Of a stretch of DNA of 64,000 nucleotides, positions 11,782-24,362 are shown piece by piece. This DNA is from Gnetum montanum (Eukaryota; Streptophyta; Gnetopsida; Gnetales; Gnetaceae), in the NCBI GenBank assembly GCA_015680685.1, contig MNCI01017909.1, positions 1,353,369 through 1,417,368 on the forward strand. The letters are read 5' to 3'. Position 1 is the stretch's first letter; each line of letters opens with the position of its first letter. Made by a program: the position numbers and the translations under genes. The notes beneath the pieces are model-generated. The model had not been told where the DNA came from. It made no database searches and saw only the letters and a program-made list of their open reading frames with translations.

Positions 11782-12250
11782 TCAAGTAGCTATCAACCAT
11801 GGGGTGTCTACTACTGGTTGTGTGGTTGCTACATACAGGCATCTTTGATTCTCATTCTCATAGGCACACCTCTCACATGGAGACATATCCTCCATATCAT
11901 CACCTGATGAATCACTATATGTGATGCATGGAACTTTCTTCTTCTCGATCTTTTCGTAAATGTTTATCTTAGAGATTTGCAAGGAAAGATCACGAATTCC
12001 TAGGTATGCGTCTACAGTACTTAGCCACGGTCTTCCCATTATAATGGGGAAACCCCCTTCGTTGTTAACTTTAATCACTAGGAAATCGACTGGGTATGAC
12101 CAGCCACACACAATGGTGATCATGTCCTCCACCAATCCTATGGGAATGGTGATGGACTGGTTAGCCAGCTCCAGTTGTGTGTTACTCTTCTTAAGTTGGG
12201 GCAGGTTCTAGGCTTGATACATCTTTTGTGAAATTAGGTTAACTCCNTTG
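11782..12250 (-). pseudogene. Element B: retropepsin-like protease
   Basis: Minus-strand frame at 11782-12135 plus the segment just upstream. It reads VNLISQKMYQA, then ANQSITIPIG, LVEDMITIVCGWSYPVDF and IIMGRPWLSTVDAYLG, the usual layout of the second half of a gypsy aspartic protease (hydrophobic ILGRP(F/W)L block). The catalytic Asp-Ser/Thr-Gly falls at the single N at 12247 and cannot be judged. The frame ends TPWLIAT then TGA, just before the T-rich tract, where pol-bearing relatives run on into RT. Stops lie between the two segments, so it is broken. Confidence 0.7.
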
Positions 12251-12680
12251 AATGTGAGATTTCTCCCAGAGGAGAAGGAGTCCTCCTAAAGTACTCCCGA
12301 ACTTGGTAGTGACGGTGAGGAGTAGTGTGACCCATAGAGTCACTTGGAGAAACTGGCTACTACACATAATAACTGTAAGGATTGGGTTGCTGATCAGGGT
12401 ATTGATGTGTTGGCGGTGGCATCCCCCATGACTATGGGTATTGCCACTACTGGTGTTGTCCAATAGGCTGTGGAGGCATTCCACTTGCATAATATGTTAA
12501 GGGTTGGTGGAATTGCCTTGGGTTACCTTGTGGATAAGGTAACCTTCGGGGTGTTTGTCGTTGATTAAGTCTTGGATTTAACGCATACACCCCAGACTCC
12601 TGAAGATGTGAGATAATTGGGCAACATCCCTTAGGATGGTCATAGTAGCAGACCTCACATCCACTATCATCATCTGAATC
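12251..12680 (-). pseudogene. gag: Element B: C-terminal gag with zinc knuckle and Pro/Tyr-rich tail
   Basis: Reads CEVCYYDHPKGCC (about 12610-12648), a CX2CX3HX4C knuckle shared with A, D, G and H, then a tail rich in Pro, Gln and Tyr (QPPNP- and MPPPTHQY-like). The gag core is hidden in the adjoining gap. In-frame stops are present in the tail. Confidence 0.65.
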
Positions 12681-13649
12681 NNNNNNNNNNNNNNNNNNNN
12701 NNNNNNNNNNNNNNNNNNNNNNNNNNNNNNNNNNNNNNNNNNNNNNNNNNNNNNNNNNNNNNNNNNNNNNNNNNNNNNNNNNNNNNNNNNNNNNNNNNNN
12801 NNNNNNNNNNNNNNNNNNNNNNNNNNNNNNNNNNNNNNNNNNNNNNNNNNNNNNNNNNNNNNNNNNNNNNNNNNNNNNNNNNNNNNNNNNNNNNNNNNNN
12901 NNNNNNNNNNNNNNNNNNNNNNNNNNNNNNNNNNNNNNNNNNNNNNNNNNNNNNNNNNNNNNNNNNNNNNNNNNNNNNNNNNNNNNNNNNNNNNNNNNNN
13001 NNNNNNNNNNNNNNNNNNNNNNNNNNNNNNNNNNNNNNNNNNNNNNNNNNNNNNNNNNNNNNNNNNNNNNNNNNNNNNNNNNNNNNNNNNNNNNNNNNNN
13101 NNNNNNNNNNNNNNNNNNNNNNNNNNNNNNNNNNNNNNNNNNNNNNNNNNNNNNNNNNNNNNNNNNNNNNNNNNNNNNNNNNNNNNNNNNNNNNNNNNNN
13201 NNNNNNNNNNNNNNNNNNNNNNNNNNNNNNNNNNNNNNNNNNNNNNNNNNNNNNNNNNNNNNNNNNNNNNNNNNNNNNNNNNNNNNNNNNNNNNNNNNNN
13301 NNNNNNNNNNNNNNNNNNNNNNNNNNNNNNNNNNNNNNNNNNNNNNNNNNNNNNNNNNNNNNNNNNNNNNNNNNNNNNNNNNNNNNNNNNNNNNNNNNNN
13401 NNNNNNNNNNNNNNNNNNNNNNNNNNNNNNNNNNNNNNNNNNNNNNNNNNNNNNNNNNNNNNNNNNNNNNNNNNNNNNNNNNNNNNNNNNNNNNNNNNNN
13501 NNNNNNNNNNNNNNNNNNNNNNNNNNNNNNNNNNNNNNNNNNNNNNNNNNNNNNNNNNNNNNNNNNNNNNNNNNNNNNNNNNNNNNNNNNNNNNNNNNNN
13601 NNNNNNNNNNNNNNNNNNNNNNNNNNNNNNNNNNNNNNNNNNNNNNNNN
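12681..13649. other. Assembly gap (969 N)
   Basis: Run of N inside gag of element B. By comparison with A and D it should hold the gag core domain. A single N also occurs at 12247. Confidence 0.99.
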
Positions 13650-14392
13650 TTTTCCTTACTTTTACCCTCTCCGTTGTGCTCACGATGGTTGCGCCCAAAT
13701 GTGGAAGGAGAGTGTGAATGGTGAGATGAAGGAGAAGAGGAAGGGGATCCATCACCATGGTGATGTTTCTTACCTTCTCTTTAGCTGCTTCGGCCCTGAT
13801 TGTTGTAATGATCCAAGTGTCCATCCTTACTGTGAGTGGTTGTTCCTGCCGTGAATAGTTGGTGTTCACGGGGATCAGAGCCCATAGAATGTACAGTTGA
13901 TCAAAGGCTCTAATGCCTAACCTCTTCACCATTGTGAGGAGGAGAAACATCATTTTCTAAGAAACCCGTTGTGAGGGGTTCCTCATCTCCTATTTCACTA
14001 AGGACATGGGGGACCTTGCCCTTCAACAATGAGTGTTGGCTCTCCTGCCTTAAGTCTCAAATACATTGGGCATCTGTGGGATGATAATTCCTTATATGAT
14101 ATCTTCCAGCAATGTATTCAGTGAATAAGTCCTGCATGTCAATCTATGCTAAGGCATGGAAGAGCATGTTTGGAACAAATCGATCTGGTGGTAAAACGAT
14201 ATTACCAAACAAATCTCTCCAACGCAACTATTCATCCTAATGGAGGGTAAAAGTGAAATTAGGCATATACTCATCGGGATGAGTATAAGCTATCTTATAC
14301 TGTTTAGGACTTGGCTGGTCTAGGTTATGTGTATGATGCTGACTATCTTCAGTGTTATCCCTAGGTGAGTTAACCTTATGAGAAGAAGTCAT
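13650..14392 (-). pseudogene. gag: Element B: N-terminal gag
   Basis: Starts at ATG 14392-14390 (MTSSHKVNSPRDN), about 120 bp after the primer site, and shows HTHNLDQPSPKQYKIAYTH, then FTFTLH before a stop. Element G gag also begins MSSSH. The stretch to the gap is charged and carries more stops. The length and place fit the family's gag start. Confidence 0.6.
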
Positions 14393-14514
14393 TTTATTGG
14401 TGTGCTATTCACCGTTATATATGTTCTCGTTTAACTAATTAACCCAAAGGTTCGTTAAGGCTCACAATGATGTGAAAAAATTCCTAATGTTCTAATTGGT
14501 GTACAAACACTTAG

Positions 14515-14532
14515 TCCCCAACAACGGTGCAA
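14515..14532 (-). other. Element B: primer binding site, tRNA-Asp-like
   Basis: Sense TTGCACCGTTGTTGGGGA, one base inside the LTR. It matches the tRNA-Asp-type site TGGCGCCGTTGCCGGGGA known from Athila/Tat elements apart from decay by transitions at most differing positions. Confidence 0.7.
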
Positions 14533-14533
14533 A

Positions 14534-15443
14534 TGATGAGTGGCAAGGTACCCCTACACTCAATCATACAAAACGAGCGTAGCACGCGTGATCCGATCAA
14601 ACTCCGCAGACTAAATGCCTAAATTCCGTAAGGAACACTTGGGGTTAATTAATCATTGTCTTCCCAAACTTACTTATTATTGTCATGGTGTATGGTTAAG
14701 TAAGTCCGAGGTATATGATTTTTTTGGTATTTTCTGGTTTATCTCCTATGCTAAAGAGTGAAGGGTTGAGAGACTAAAACTAACTCTAACTACAGCACTA
14801 AGTCCTAGCATCAACATCCGTTCCCACTTGCTGTAAACACCCTAAACTGTGCAATTGTGGCTACTAAACACTAATCATTACTGGGATTACCACACGTAAC
14901 GCACATGCTCGAAGTGGTCGTACTGAGGCACCTAACTAGCCTAAGTGTGACAAGCAGCCGATTCCTTGACTAGCCGTACACATCCATAGATGCTCGTAAT
15001 CAAGTCGTACTTGTCCCACGTTCTAGGAGGTACAAGTGAGAGAATCTAATTGTGATGATTAGCCAATTCCTTGGCTAGCCGTACACATTTGTCAATGCTC
15101 GTAACCAAGTCGTACTCATGCCGCATTACTAGGAAAGCAATAAATAACATTAAATAAACCTATCCATGTACTACAAGATTTATCCACAAAGCTCGTCTTT
15201 ATTTTCGTACACAACTTGCGTTTAGGTACAAAGCTGCTCGAATAAAGAACCGTTCACTTGGGGGACTCCTACTGTGGGCACATGGAAAATATTCTATCTT
15301 TGGGGTGATCAATCCGCCAGAGCTTCGCTACTTCTAGCCTAGGATGTCAAATGAGGGGAGTGCCACCTCTTATTTATAGATTTGGCGACGGACCACGATA
15401 TCACGTACGCGATATCGTGGCTTGTGCATATCGCGTCTCATCA
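14534..15443 (-). mobile_element. Element B: 5' LTR
   Basis: 910 bp, sense start TGATGAGACGCG and sense end CACTCATCA. TATAAATA lies at 15371-15378 on the minus strand, with three GATATC palindromes just upstream (15395-15438). The terminal inverted TGATGA/TCATCA is shared by the family. Confidence 0.9.
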
Positions 15444-15699
15444 ACTATCCAAGGCTTACATTTCTTTTCATGTATCATTTGGAACAACATTATGAGTGTC
15501 TCTTTTTCATCCTCTTATTATTATACTTATGAATTAGAACCTTTTTTCCTCTTTTTTGATCTTACAAGCCACCATCCTATTCTACTCTAGGCTTATGAAT
15601 ACTTTTCCTTCTTGTTGTTCCAATGCTATGATTCATTAATTTTTTTATAATGTGTAGTCAAAGATTTCTTTATACCTCACAAGTTGTTATGATTCTTCA
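15444..15699 (-). mobile_element. Element J: lower LTR, second part
   Basis: Continues the LTR begun at 9985 after the B insertion and matches 18180-18437 (TCTACTCTAGGCTTATGAAT, then TATACCTCA). The sense start is TGAAGAATC, matching TGAAGAGTT of the upper copy. Confidence 0.55.
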
Positions 15700-17436
15700 T
15701 GGATCATCGTAACCTTTCATAACTTATTTTTCTTCTTATGTTATGAAAGTCATGATTACATCTTGATTAGAGACTATATTTTAATGCTTTCATTTAAGTT
15801 TTAGTGTTTTAACTTATTATTTCATGTCTACAAATTCATGATTGATTCAATTTCTTGATTCTATTTGAATAATTCTCTCTTTGATATATTCTTTTCTCCC
15901 CTTCACTTATAAATTTGAAAACATGATTGATTTTAATTCTTCTTTTACAATACTTGATTGGTTAGGATTTCCTCTTTCTTATTTGTGGCATTGTTCTAAA
16001 TATTGAAAAATATTTGAGGATGGACTTTTTATATTCTCAAGGTTTCCTTAAAAATTGTAACATGTAGAAAATGAAATTTGGATGATGCTACCATCAAATT
16101 CTCCAAGAATTAAGTATTAGGTTTTAACATCTAAGTTTTACACCTAGGGGTGTAGGGCAAGTGGTCAGGACACTCATCTCTTGATTGGAAGATTTTGGAT
16201 TCAATTCTTACTTTCACTTCCAAGTGTAGTAGCAATGAAGAAACCTTGTGGTAAGACCTTTTTCATTCATAGGTCACATATACCCTGCCATGTGGTTAGG
16301 GGTTACGCTGCCAACCAGCCTTGAGTTATCTTACCTAAAAAAAAACATCCAATTTTTAAAAGAAATTTTGAATGATCACATCATATCACATTTTGATTAT
16401 GTTAAGTTAGCAGTTTCTTATTATAGTAGATTCAAGTCCATTTCTTACATTTTGTAGGATCAAATTCCTAGCATGTCAACATATAATAGGACATGTAGGC
16501 TTTATTTAGATTCTTCTCATCATGAAGCAAATAATATTTAAATTTGAAACATTCTTCTTGTCTTCTTATGATAGGGACAAAATTTAAAATGTCTTTTCCT
16601 AAGAATCATGCCAATATTTTTCTTGAAATAAAATCATGATTAACACAAATCTCTAGATCTTCATGACCTAGAATTTCAAGACAAACTTGAAACTTGAGTC
16701 CAATTTTAAGAAAAGATTCTTTGTCATATCCCATTTCCATTTTGAAAAATGATCATACTTTGGTTTCTTTTGTTCTATTTTGCTTTTATTTCCTTTCAAT
16801 CATGTAGTACAAACTTCCCACATTTGAAACAAAACTACTCAAGAATAGATTCTACATGAACTCCTTTTTCTAATGTATAAATTGATGCTTTCTCATATAA
16901 CTTCAAACTATTTTGACTTCATTCTTGATGTGTGCTTCATCAAGTAGGAAAATTATGTAGAATGATGTCTTCATATGTGAATCATAAGCTTTACTTTACA
17001 ACACATTTAGTTTGCATACTTAATACTTCATTATTCCTTGTTATTTCTTTAATTGGTATTTTCCTTATTGTCTCTTAATTTTCTCATTTCCTTTTCAAAT
17101 TACGTCATGCTTTATCATTATTACTCAATCATAGCCATCTTGCTAAAATGTCACCACTTTTGAGTTTTTTCCTTTTGTGTTCCTTTTATGGAAATTCTTT
17201 AGGATGTTCTTTCATGTAGATTTGTTCAACCTCTTAGATTTCTTTCATAAGTCATCCTAGTTATTTGAATCCATTCTTTCATAAATATCTTCATTCAACT
17301 TCTCCTTTATCCTTCTATTCTTCATAAGCTTTTTAATTACTTAGTCTTTTTCTTGTTCGGATTATTTGTTAATGCTCAATATTGTCATATTTTGATTAAT
17401 ATTACAGTCTTTTAACTTCTTCTTTGACTCTTACTA
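15700..17436 (-). other. Element J: interior, no recognised coding
   Basis: About 1.7 kb of AT-rich DNA between the two LTR-like copies. I found no motif of gag or pol. A SINE is inserted at 16141-16343. The element may be a non-autonomous LTR element or a heavily decayed one. Confidence 0.4.
16141..16343 (+). mobile_element. tRNA-derived SINE
   Basis: About 200 bp with an A-box-like TAGGGCAAGTGGTCAGG near 16158, a B-box-like GGATTCAATTC at 16197-16207 (tRNA consensus GGTTCGANTCC) and a poly(A) end at 16337-16345. Flanking 15-mers AACATCTAAGTTTTA (16126-16140) and AACATCCAATTTTTA (16344-16358) agree at 13 of 15 positions and are its target duplication. The SINE family was not named. Confidence 0.75.
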
Positions 17437-17448
17437 GCTCTAACACCA
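17437..17448 (-). other. Element J: degraded initiator-tRNA-type primer site
   Basis: Sense TGGTGTTAGAGC directly inside the LTR end TCTTACA. It differs from the tRNA-iMet site TGGTATCAGAGC at two positions, both transitions. Confidence 0.5.
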
Positions 17449-18437
17449 TGTAAGAGTTTAGTTTTATGTCTTGTCTAGATAATTCTAATTTACCAAGATC
17501 TATTTATAAGCCAAGGAAGTAGTTGTAACTCTAATATATAGCATAACTATAATTAGTAATCATACCTATAGTGCTAAGTCATAGACATGTTACTAATGGC
17601 TTATGAATCTTGTATGTGAAATAAAAAGAGCCATGTTAACCTTGTTCTCAAAATAGTACTAATCATAAGCTACCATAAATAGGATGTTAGGAATACTAGT
17701 TCTGGATCTATGAGATTATAATATCAAGCAACATCTTCTTTGGACTTATTGTAATGTTGAACTAAGCTCATAAGAACTTATTGTAGTTCAATATTATTAC
17801 TCCTTCCTATGGAAACACTACAACTTCAATATTATTATAGTCTCTTCTAGTATCATGGACTCATGGTATACTTACGATGCAAGTAGATAATTTATTATTC
17901 TTTGCATAGTCTTAGTTTTACATGGGCTAGACCACTCTAGGCTACTCAAATGACTCACTACTAAGCTGATTTACTTTTTCTTCAATAACTAATAAACTAC
18001 TACTCAATTATAATATATCTTTCACATCTTAGCTACTTCTCTTTGGTGAATCATTATTATGGACTTGCTTTGCTTACATTCTTTGATTTTGATTCTTAAT
18101 GTGTCAATCCTTCTTTTGACATTGAACATACTCAAGACTTCATCTTCTCTAGTCTTTATAATCAGTGATTCACATTTCTCCCTAAGTATCATTTGAAAGA
18201 GTTGGAAGCCTCTTTATGAAAATAAACATCACAAGAATCCCTTTTTCTTCTTCTTCTCATTATACTTACAACTCAAAGCTTTCTTTATCTTTTGTGATCT
18301 TATGAACCACCATCTTGTTCTACTCTAGGCTTATGAATTTTTTCCCTTGTTGTTTTTCTAATGCTATGATTCACTCATATATCTACATGGTGTGGTCAAA
18401 GGTTTGTTTATACCTCATAAGTGGTTATAACTCTTCA
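17449..18437 (-). mobile_element. Element J: upper (5') LTR
   Basis: Sense TGAAGAG...TCTTACA, 989 bp, abutting the primer-like site. Its 18437-17690 part matches the split lower copy. Confidence 0.55.
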
Positions 18438-19124
18438 TTGCTTGATTTTTTTTTTAAATGGCATTATAACAACCTTTACAACCTATAATAAAATCTCCAA
18501 CTTCTTTCATAGTCTTAAAGATAAAAATAATATTCTAAATAATAGTAATATTTATAAAATATTTTCCATTTTATACATGTTATATTGATGAAACAAATAG
18601 AACTTTCTAGATTAGATTGAAAGAGAACTTAAAAGACATAGAATATAATAAATCTTTAAAATCACCTCTTGTAGAACACATAGAAAATGATAGATTCTCT
18701 AAAACTTATAAGAATTTAATAGATAATAGTGAATTTATTTGTGTAACAGATAATTTTAGAAAAAAAAATAGAAATTATATTTAAATTAGATAAAAAATTT
18801 AGAAATAATTTTTAAATTACAATTCATTTTAATAATGTTAACTAAGATCAAGAATATTTTATCCACTTAGCTTAATAGCCTATTTTAACAAAAATTAAGT
18901 AATCTAGAAATCTTCTTGAGAATCTAAGTTAGTTTAATCTTTTCTCTCGCTAGCTCCTTTTTTAGTGGGCATACCAAATTTTATGTTATTTATAAGCTTA
19001 TTGCCTTATATCTTATGAGTTATGAGTTCAATTATTATTGGAATATCATGATGCTATCAATTTTTCACTTGAATCTTTAATATTTTTTTAACTAATTTTT
19101 ATTTAATTACCATGAAAACTAGGC
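18438..19124. other. AT-rich unassigned DNA
   Basis: Very AT-rich (poly-A and poly-T blocks, for example near 18447 and 18765). No gene, repeat or domain recognised. Confidence 0.5.
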
Positions 19125-19628
19125 ATGGAATATCACACCACTAGGTGAACCAAGCAATAACATTGCTAGGATTACCAAGCAAATACGTGTTTACACTCGA
19201 AACTGGTCACCCTCATTCTACCAATTGATTAACTTACATAAAATGTAAATATTAACTAAGTGCATGGAAAGTAAATCTAATTTAATTCAAAGTGCTACAA
19301 TGAATAAGAATCAATCTCAATCTTATTGCCATTCATGGAATGTGTCCAGGTACATTGCCACTCAAATGATATTATGTAGAACTATCCACACTGTAGGCAC
19401 TCATTGATTGTTCTCTAAAACTACAAAATAAAAATACAAGAGTTCATTTACTCAAATGATAAAAGAATGGGATGAATCATGTGCCCAAGTGTTGTATTTA
19501 TAGGCAAACATGCATCCCACGATATTGGATATCCGATGTCGTAACTTGTGCTTTGATATTAAGGCTAAGATATTGATCCTTGACATTGGATGCCCAATAT
19601 CTTAGCCTATGAAAAACATGATTTATCA
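19125..19628 (-). mobile_element. Element G: 3' LTR, truncated
   Basis: Matches the 24740-25266 part of the G 5' LTR (for example AGGATTACCAAG, CATGGAAAGTAAATCTAAT and GTGTTGTATTTATAGG). The sense start TGATAAATCATG directly follows polypurine ATGGGGGTA (19629-19637). The other end is lost near 19125. Confidence 0.75.
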
Positions 19629-19637
19629 TACCCCCAT

Positions 19638-20594
19638 GACTAAATGAAAACTCGTCTTCAAGTGAACATAAGAAGGAACATGTTCTTTACAAAATATTAG
19701 AAAGGTATGGGATTATTGATTGTCTCTAACTACTAACTGACTCTAAGTGCCACATTATAGAATTTTATTCAAGTGGATGCAGATAAAATGACAAAGTGAT
19801 AAAAAGACTAGATAGACATTGAAGATTACAAAATTTGTAGAGGTCTTCAAAAAGCTGTTGAAGATTATTCTTCTTGTTACTACTAGTGGTGTCAAACTTC
19901 CAACCTTGATTATTATGTTGATGCTTCTCTAGTTATGTAGAACATTCTTGATGGACTAAAATTTCTTCTCACGATCCCATGGATCAAGCAATCAAGTGAT
20001 GTTTGAGTCGTTATCCTGTATGTGCTACTATTTGTCCATGGGCATATCCTCCATTGCCCCTCTCTTGGCTTCACTTTATTGCTTGGCAAAAGACTTTCTT
20101 ACTTAGATGTTCCTTTTAGCATCACTTGTAGTCACCAACGAATCAATATTAGTTTTGGTTCATTTTTCTTGATAATTAACCCTTTTTAGATCCCTTAGTT
20201 TGCATTTAAGCACAAGGTGATGACAGCATACTATGCCCAAGGCTATGAGGCAAATAAAATCATGAAGTTGTTTAGCCTATTTTGGTCAATTACTATCAGT
20301 TACCATAATGTTCGAAAATAGGATGTTAAAAAAATTTCAAAGTAAACATTTTGAGCCCCCATGACTAATAAGCATACCTCCGAAAGCACACAAGTTTTCG
20401 AACAATGAAAACCAAAGGTCTAATTCATAAGGTGGCCAATAAATTTTGAATTTGAAGAATATGGAAATAGAAAAGTAGGAAAAATTAATTGAAACTAGCA
20501 AGAAGTAGTCCCAAAAGCATGCATAAATTCAAAGAAACCATCATTGATGTTCTGGAAGATGTAAAGGTTAGTTCAAAGCCATGGTTAACAAAAG
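19638..20594 (-). other. Element G: decayed 3' interior
   Basis: Between the polypurine tract and the pseudoknot element, where A, D, E and H carry ORF2. Only scattered, stop-filled frames remain and I cannot align them securely with ORF2; most of ORF2 appears deleted or beyond recognition. Confidence 0.4.
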
Positions 20595-20675
20595 TTATGT
20601 AAGTGGATCCTCCCCAAAGCAATCTCCTACCATAATGCCCTTGCATAAACACTTCTATAGATGTTTGTGGGCATC
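20595..20675 (-). other. Conserved pseudoknot-capable RNA element, copy G
   Basis: Sense stem I is GATGCC (20675-20670) with GGCATT (20639-20634), one G-U at the end. Stem II is TTATGCAAG (20648-20640) with CTTACATAA (20603-20595), one C-A mismatch. The loop between keeps GGGGAGGATCC. Confidence 0.65.
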
Positions 20676-21830
20676 TTAGAAGTTAAATGTAGACCATGTC
20701 TTTATTCCAACAACACACAACTCCCTTGGTTGGGATGTTGTATCATACTACACAAAACCATTGGGCTCATAATCACATGCAGCAATGAGGTGAATAATGG
20801 GATGAGAATGGATTGTAGAGATAGGGATGTAAGGTACTTAACCATGTTTGTAATAGGTTATTGTGTCAAGTATGATTAAAATGACCAACACATCTATTCG
20901 TCCAAGTTCAAAGCAAGTCCATACCATGAATAGTGACCTCGCATTGATGTGTTTCCTCCTTCCTACCACCATGAGTCCACAACCACCTCAAAGAACAATC
21001 ATCACTCCAAAAAAAGAAGAAAAGAAAAGAAGGAAGGGCCTTATCTAGAGGGGTGCCTTCAAACATGGGTAACATGTCTTTCCAACCCCATAACCAATGC
21101 ATGTAGCCCATTATTTTGTCTAAGGGGTGTGCTTTGAATTCCCATTATAGTGTTTTTTCTTTTATTTTCTTTTCTTTTTTGGATTTTATATTTTTATGAT
21201 TTTGGATGGGAACTACACAATGCAAAGACTTTTAGCTTCCTATTTATTGGTCAACAGTGGAGTGATGATACATTCCTTAAGGAGTCATAAACCACACAAA
21301 GGAAGTTAAGAAGAGAACCCAACAAGTCCCCTTGAGATCACAACCTTTGCCATTCCCACTTGGTCTTTTCTTTTTTCTTCAAGGTGCAATGATCATTGAT
21401 GAATTTTATTTTCATGAAAGAAGAACCAAAGTGCTTTCATAACAAAAGACCTTTTTATTTAGAGAATTTGAGGGGTGGATGAGGTGGTCTCACTGCTTCA
21501 CACAATTTCTTACCCAATCATCTTAATAGCATAGCACAAAAATGCAACACATAGCATTGACTTCTACATCATGACTAGAAATATTTTAACAAAAACATAA
21601 AAGTGATTCATAAAACATAAAGAAAATGACTCAAGAAAAGAGAAAAATATAAAGAAAATAAAAATATTAAAAATGAAAAACAGATGAAAAATCAAGAAAT
21701 TTTGGAAGAAGTAGGAAAATGATAAAAAAATTGAGAAATAAAAAAGGTGAAGAAAAACTTATTAGTTCTTGATTTAGGATGGGAGATCACCCTCACAACT
21801 AAGCGTAAAGGTGGAACAAGAGCTAATAAG
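20676..21830 (-). other. Element G: noncoding interior
   Basis: Holds the short CATG motif (about 21050-21085), a CAAGTCCCCTTGAGATCAC block (about 21319) shared with A, B, D and H, and the T-rich (sense) tract at 21590-21760. Small open frames here are not conserved in the other copies. Confidence 0.55.
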
Positions 21831-21839
21831 TGGTTTGGC

Positions 21840-22320
21840 TCCATGCATCTTTGAAACAATTTTATATTCTCATTTCCAAGCCACTAGGTGTCATCTAGTT
21901 TAGTGGCTACTACATAGACTAGTTTTTGCTCAAACACCTATGTCTGAACTTAATGATGGATTGGTATAGGGGTTGTGTTAATATGTCAAACTTCTAGGCC
22001 ACAACTACAACCTTTATCATTATTAGTGATGCATGGAGATTTTTGTCCCTCCATAGTGATAGGTTTACCATTTACATCTTGTGTTGGAGTGGTGATGGTT
22101 GTTAGCTTTTGCATATGATTAAGAGACATTATTCCAAAGAGGAATGATGTTACACCAAATTAGCCTTTTGTGGGTTTCAGTGAGCTAGTAGGTCTACCAG
22201 TTTTATGCTCACACATGGGAACCATCCTAAAGAAAGGAAATTTTTTATGTTATGGTGGAGATGTACTAGCCTTATCATGTTCATGTATGTTCATATCACA
22301 AGTGGCATTTTTCCATTGAT
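21840..22320 (-). pseudogene. Element G: protease-region remnant
   Basis: Its downstream part carries the TAGTGGCTACTACATA segment (21897-21912), which aligns with the C-terminal end of the protease in B and H (YVVAT-like). Upstream reading is badly broken. RT and integrase are absent: the T-rich tract follows at once, as in B. Confidence 0.45.
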
Positions 22321-22699
22321 GTTATGATGTCAAACCTTCCAGTGTTATTGGTGGTAACATATGGTGAAGGGAAGTATGAGAATATTGAGGATATGATAAA
22401 GGTGAGAGGTGTGATGTGGTTATCCTTTAGAAGATGTTACAAGTTGATGATATTCAAGAGAGTGGTAGTCGTGACTTTACATAGAGAAAGTAGAACCAGT
22501 TGGAGAAACAAGTTGTTGAACATAATATCCCTATGGGTTCAGTTGGCATAAGTGTAGTGTTGGTTTGATGATAGCCTCGCCCATGAATGTGGGTTTTGCC
22601 ACTATAGTTGATAGTAGTTTTGAGGCTAATAAGAAGTTCCAATAGGATAGTATGGTTGGTTGTAGGATTGTCTATAATTACCTTATGAGAAAGGTAATT

Positions 22700-24256
22700 T
22701 CCTAAGCATTTTCTTTTGTACAAACTTGGAATTCAAAGCAAAAGGCCAATACTCATGTAAATGTAACATGATTGGGCAATAGCCCTTTGGATGGTCATAT
22801 AGGTAGATGTCACATCCATCATCCTCTTTTGTGGTTGGGTCTATAGACTCTTCTTTCATAGCTATTTTTTCTTTTTACCGATAAGTGTTCCTAGATGTTT
22901 CTTGGTTCTTTTTCCTCTTCTTGTTTTGATCACTTGATTCTTATTGCATTACTCTCTCCTTTATGGTTTTCACATAAGTTGTAACTTTGTCATTCATCAA
23001 TTCCAACATCTTATCTATCCTTTCTTCAAGCTCATGTATACACTTCTGTATTGGCAAGGTTTGTTGTGAAATGACCTCATCAAGAGTTATCTCTTTTTCT
23101 TCATCATACATATGGAACCCCTTCTTTTGAAGAGTTTGATCCCAGTTATATTCCTCTACATTCTCTTGTTTACATAGCTCTCCTTCTTCCTTTTCCATGT
23201 GCTCGATTATCCTTTGTATCTGATGGGCTTTTAATTTGGATAACCAACCTTAGGCATAAATCTCAAGGGTTTCCCTTGTTTCATTGTAGAGCCCATCCAT
23301 GATGTGGAAAAGTTGTTCTTTTTAAGAGAAATCATGGCCTCAACATCTATGTAATAGCGAATAGTATCTATCTAAGGCTACATCCAAGGGTTCATGATTT
23401 TCTTGCATCCATCCTTGGATTTTTTTTATCAAGTTGGACACTCTTGCATAGGTTTGGTATTTTTCATTGAAAATTTTCAGCATTGTGAACCATCAATGGA
23501 TTAAATTTGGTTCCAATGATCTATACCAACTTTCAACTTTGTCAAGTAGTGTCCTAGGAAAGAGCTTAAGCTTTTTCCACTTACATTCTATATTTTGCAA
23601 GGCACAGGCATCATGGAAGGCTTGTAAATGATGTTGTGGATCAAAATTATAGCCTCCCCTAAATTTAGGAATGTTTTCCATATCAAGCCATCTACTACGG
23701 TTGTCCTTTGATGCCTTCCAAATCTGTGTCAAGCCCCTAGTATCCAACAAGGGTTCATCATCATCAAACATGTCATGGTGATGATCTATATTTCTATTCA
23801 TCTAATTGTGATGATCTTGTGTATGCTCATTTTTATGTCTTTGATTTTTCCCTTGGGTTCGATTTCTATCTTTATCTCAATCCCATAGTGGAACTCTATC
23901 TCTATACCTATGTTCATCTTCATTAGAACTAGATGTTGAAGAGGAAGAGGAAGATGAGGAATTGGGAGAATCACCATGGCTCCTATATCATCCCCATAGT
24001 CCCTTGATCTATCTTTTCTAGGTTTAGAGGAGGTCCTAGGCCTTAAGTCTATTCTTGATCTAGGACTAACTCCATCTCCTCTAGGATTATTTGTACTAGT
24101 TGAATGTAGTCCTTACATGTAGTAAGGATGAAAATGAGCATATGAAATCCTTGCTTGAGGGTGTTCACTCCAATTCTCTTCAGTATAGATCCTATCATTT
24201 CTCCTATGAGAGTTTTCATCATATGATGCATTATTGGTCCTATGTGAAGAAGACAT
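22700..24256 (-). pseudogene. gag: Element G: gag (broken)
   Basis: Starts at ATG 24256 (MSSSHRTNNASYDENSHRR). The core at 23801-23300 shows NIPKFRGGYNFDPQHHLQAF, KVESWYRSLEPN and FNEKYQTYARVS, the same blocks as gag of A and D (Ty3/gypsy retrotransposon gag). A coiled region follows (22941-23198). The knuckle near 22780-22810 reads CDIYLYDHPKGYC: the second Cys has become Tyr. At least one frameshift separates the N-terminal part from the core. Confidence 0.75.
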
Positions 24257-24362
24257 GGTTTCAATGTGTGTGAGTTAAAATATTAATATTTTCTAAAAGA
24301 TAAATCATTAACACTTTTACAGAGATCGTGTATAACATAAAAAATTTAGATAGCTAGCACTA

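Larger units (their letters stand above)
10470..15443 (-). mobile_element. Element B: gag-protease LTR retrotransposon (Athila/Tat-like family), internally deleted
   Basis: Complete insertion bounded by a perfect 5-bp target duplication, ACTAT at 10465-10469 and 15444-15448. The 5' LTR is 14534-15443; the 3' LTR is only a 229-bp remnant (10470-10698) joined directly to the noncoding interior. Between them lie a primer site, gag (partly in an assembly gap), protease and a T-rich tract. ORF2, the polypurine tract and about 680 bp of the 3' LTR are missing. There is no RT or integrase, so it would need enzymes from other elements. Confidence 0.8.

Noticed and set aside
12670-13953. 427-residue minus-strand open frame
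   Set aside because: Most of it is N; the real residues are not in the gag frame. It is an artefact of the gap.
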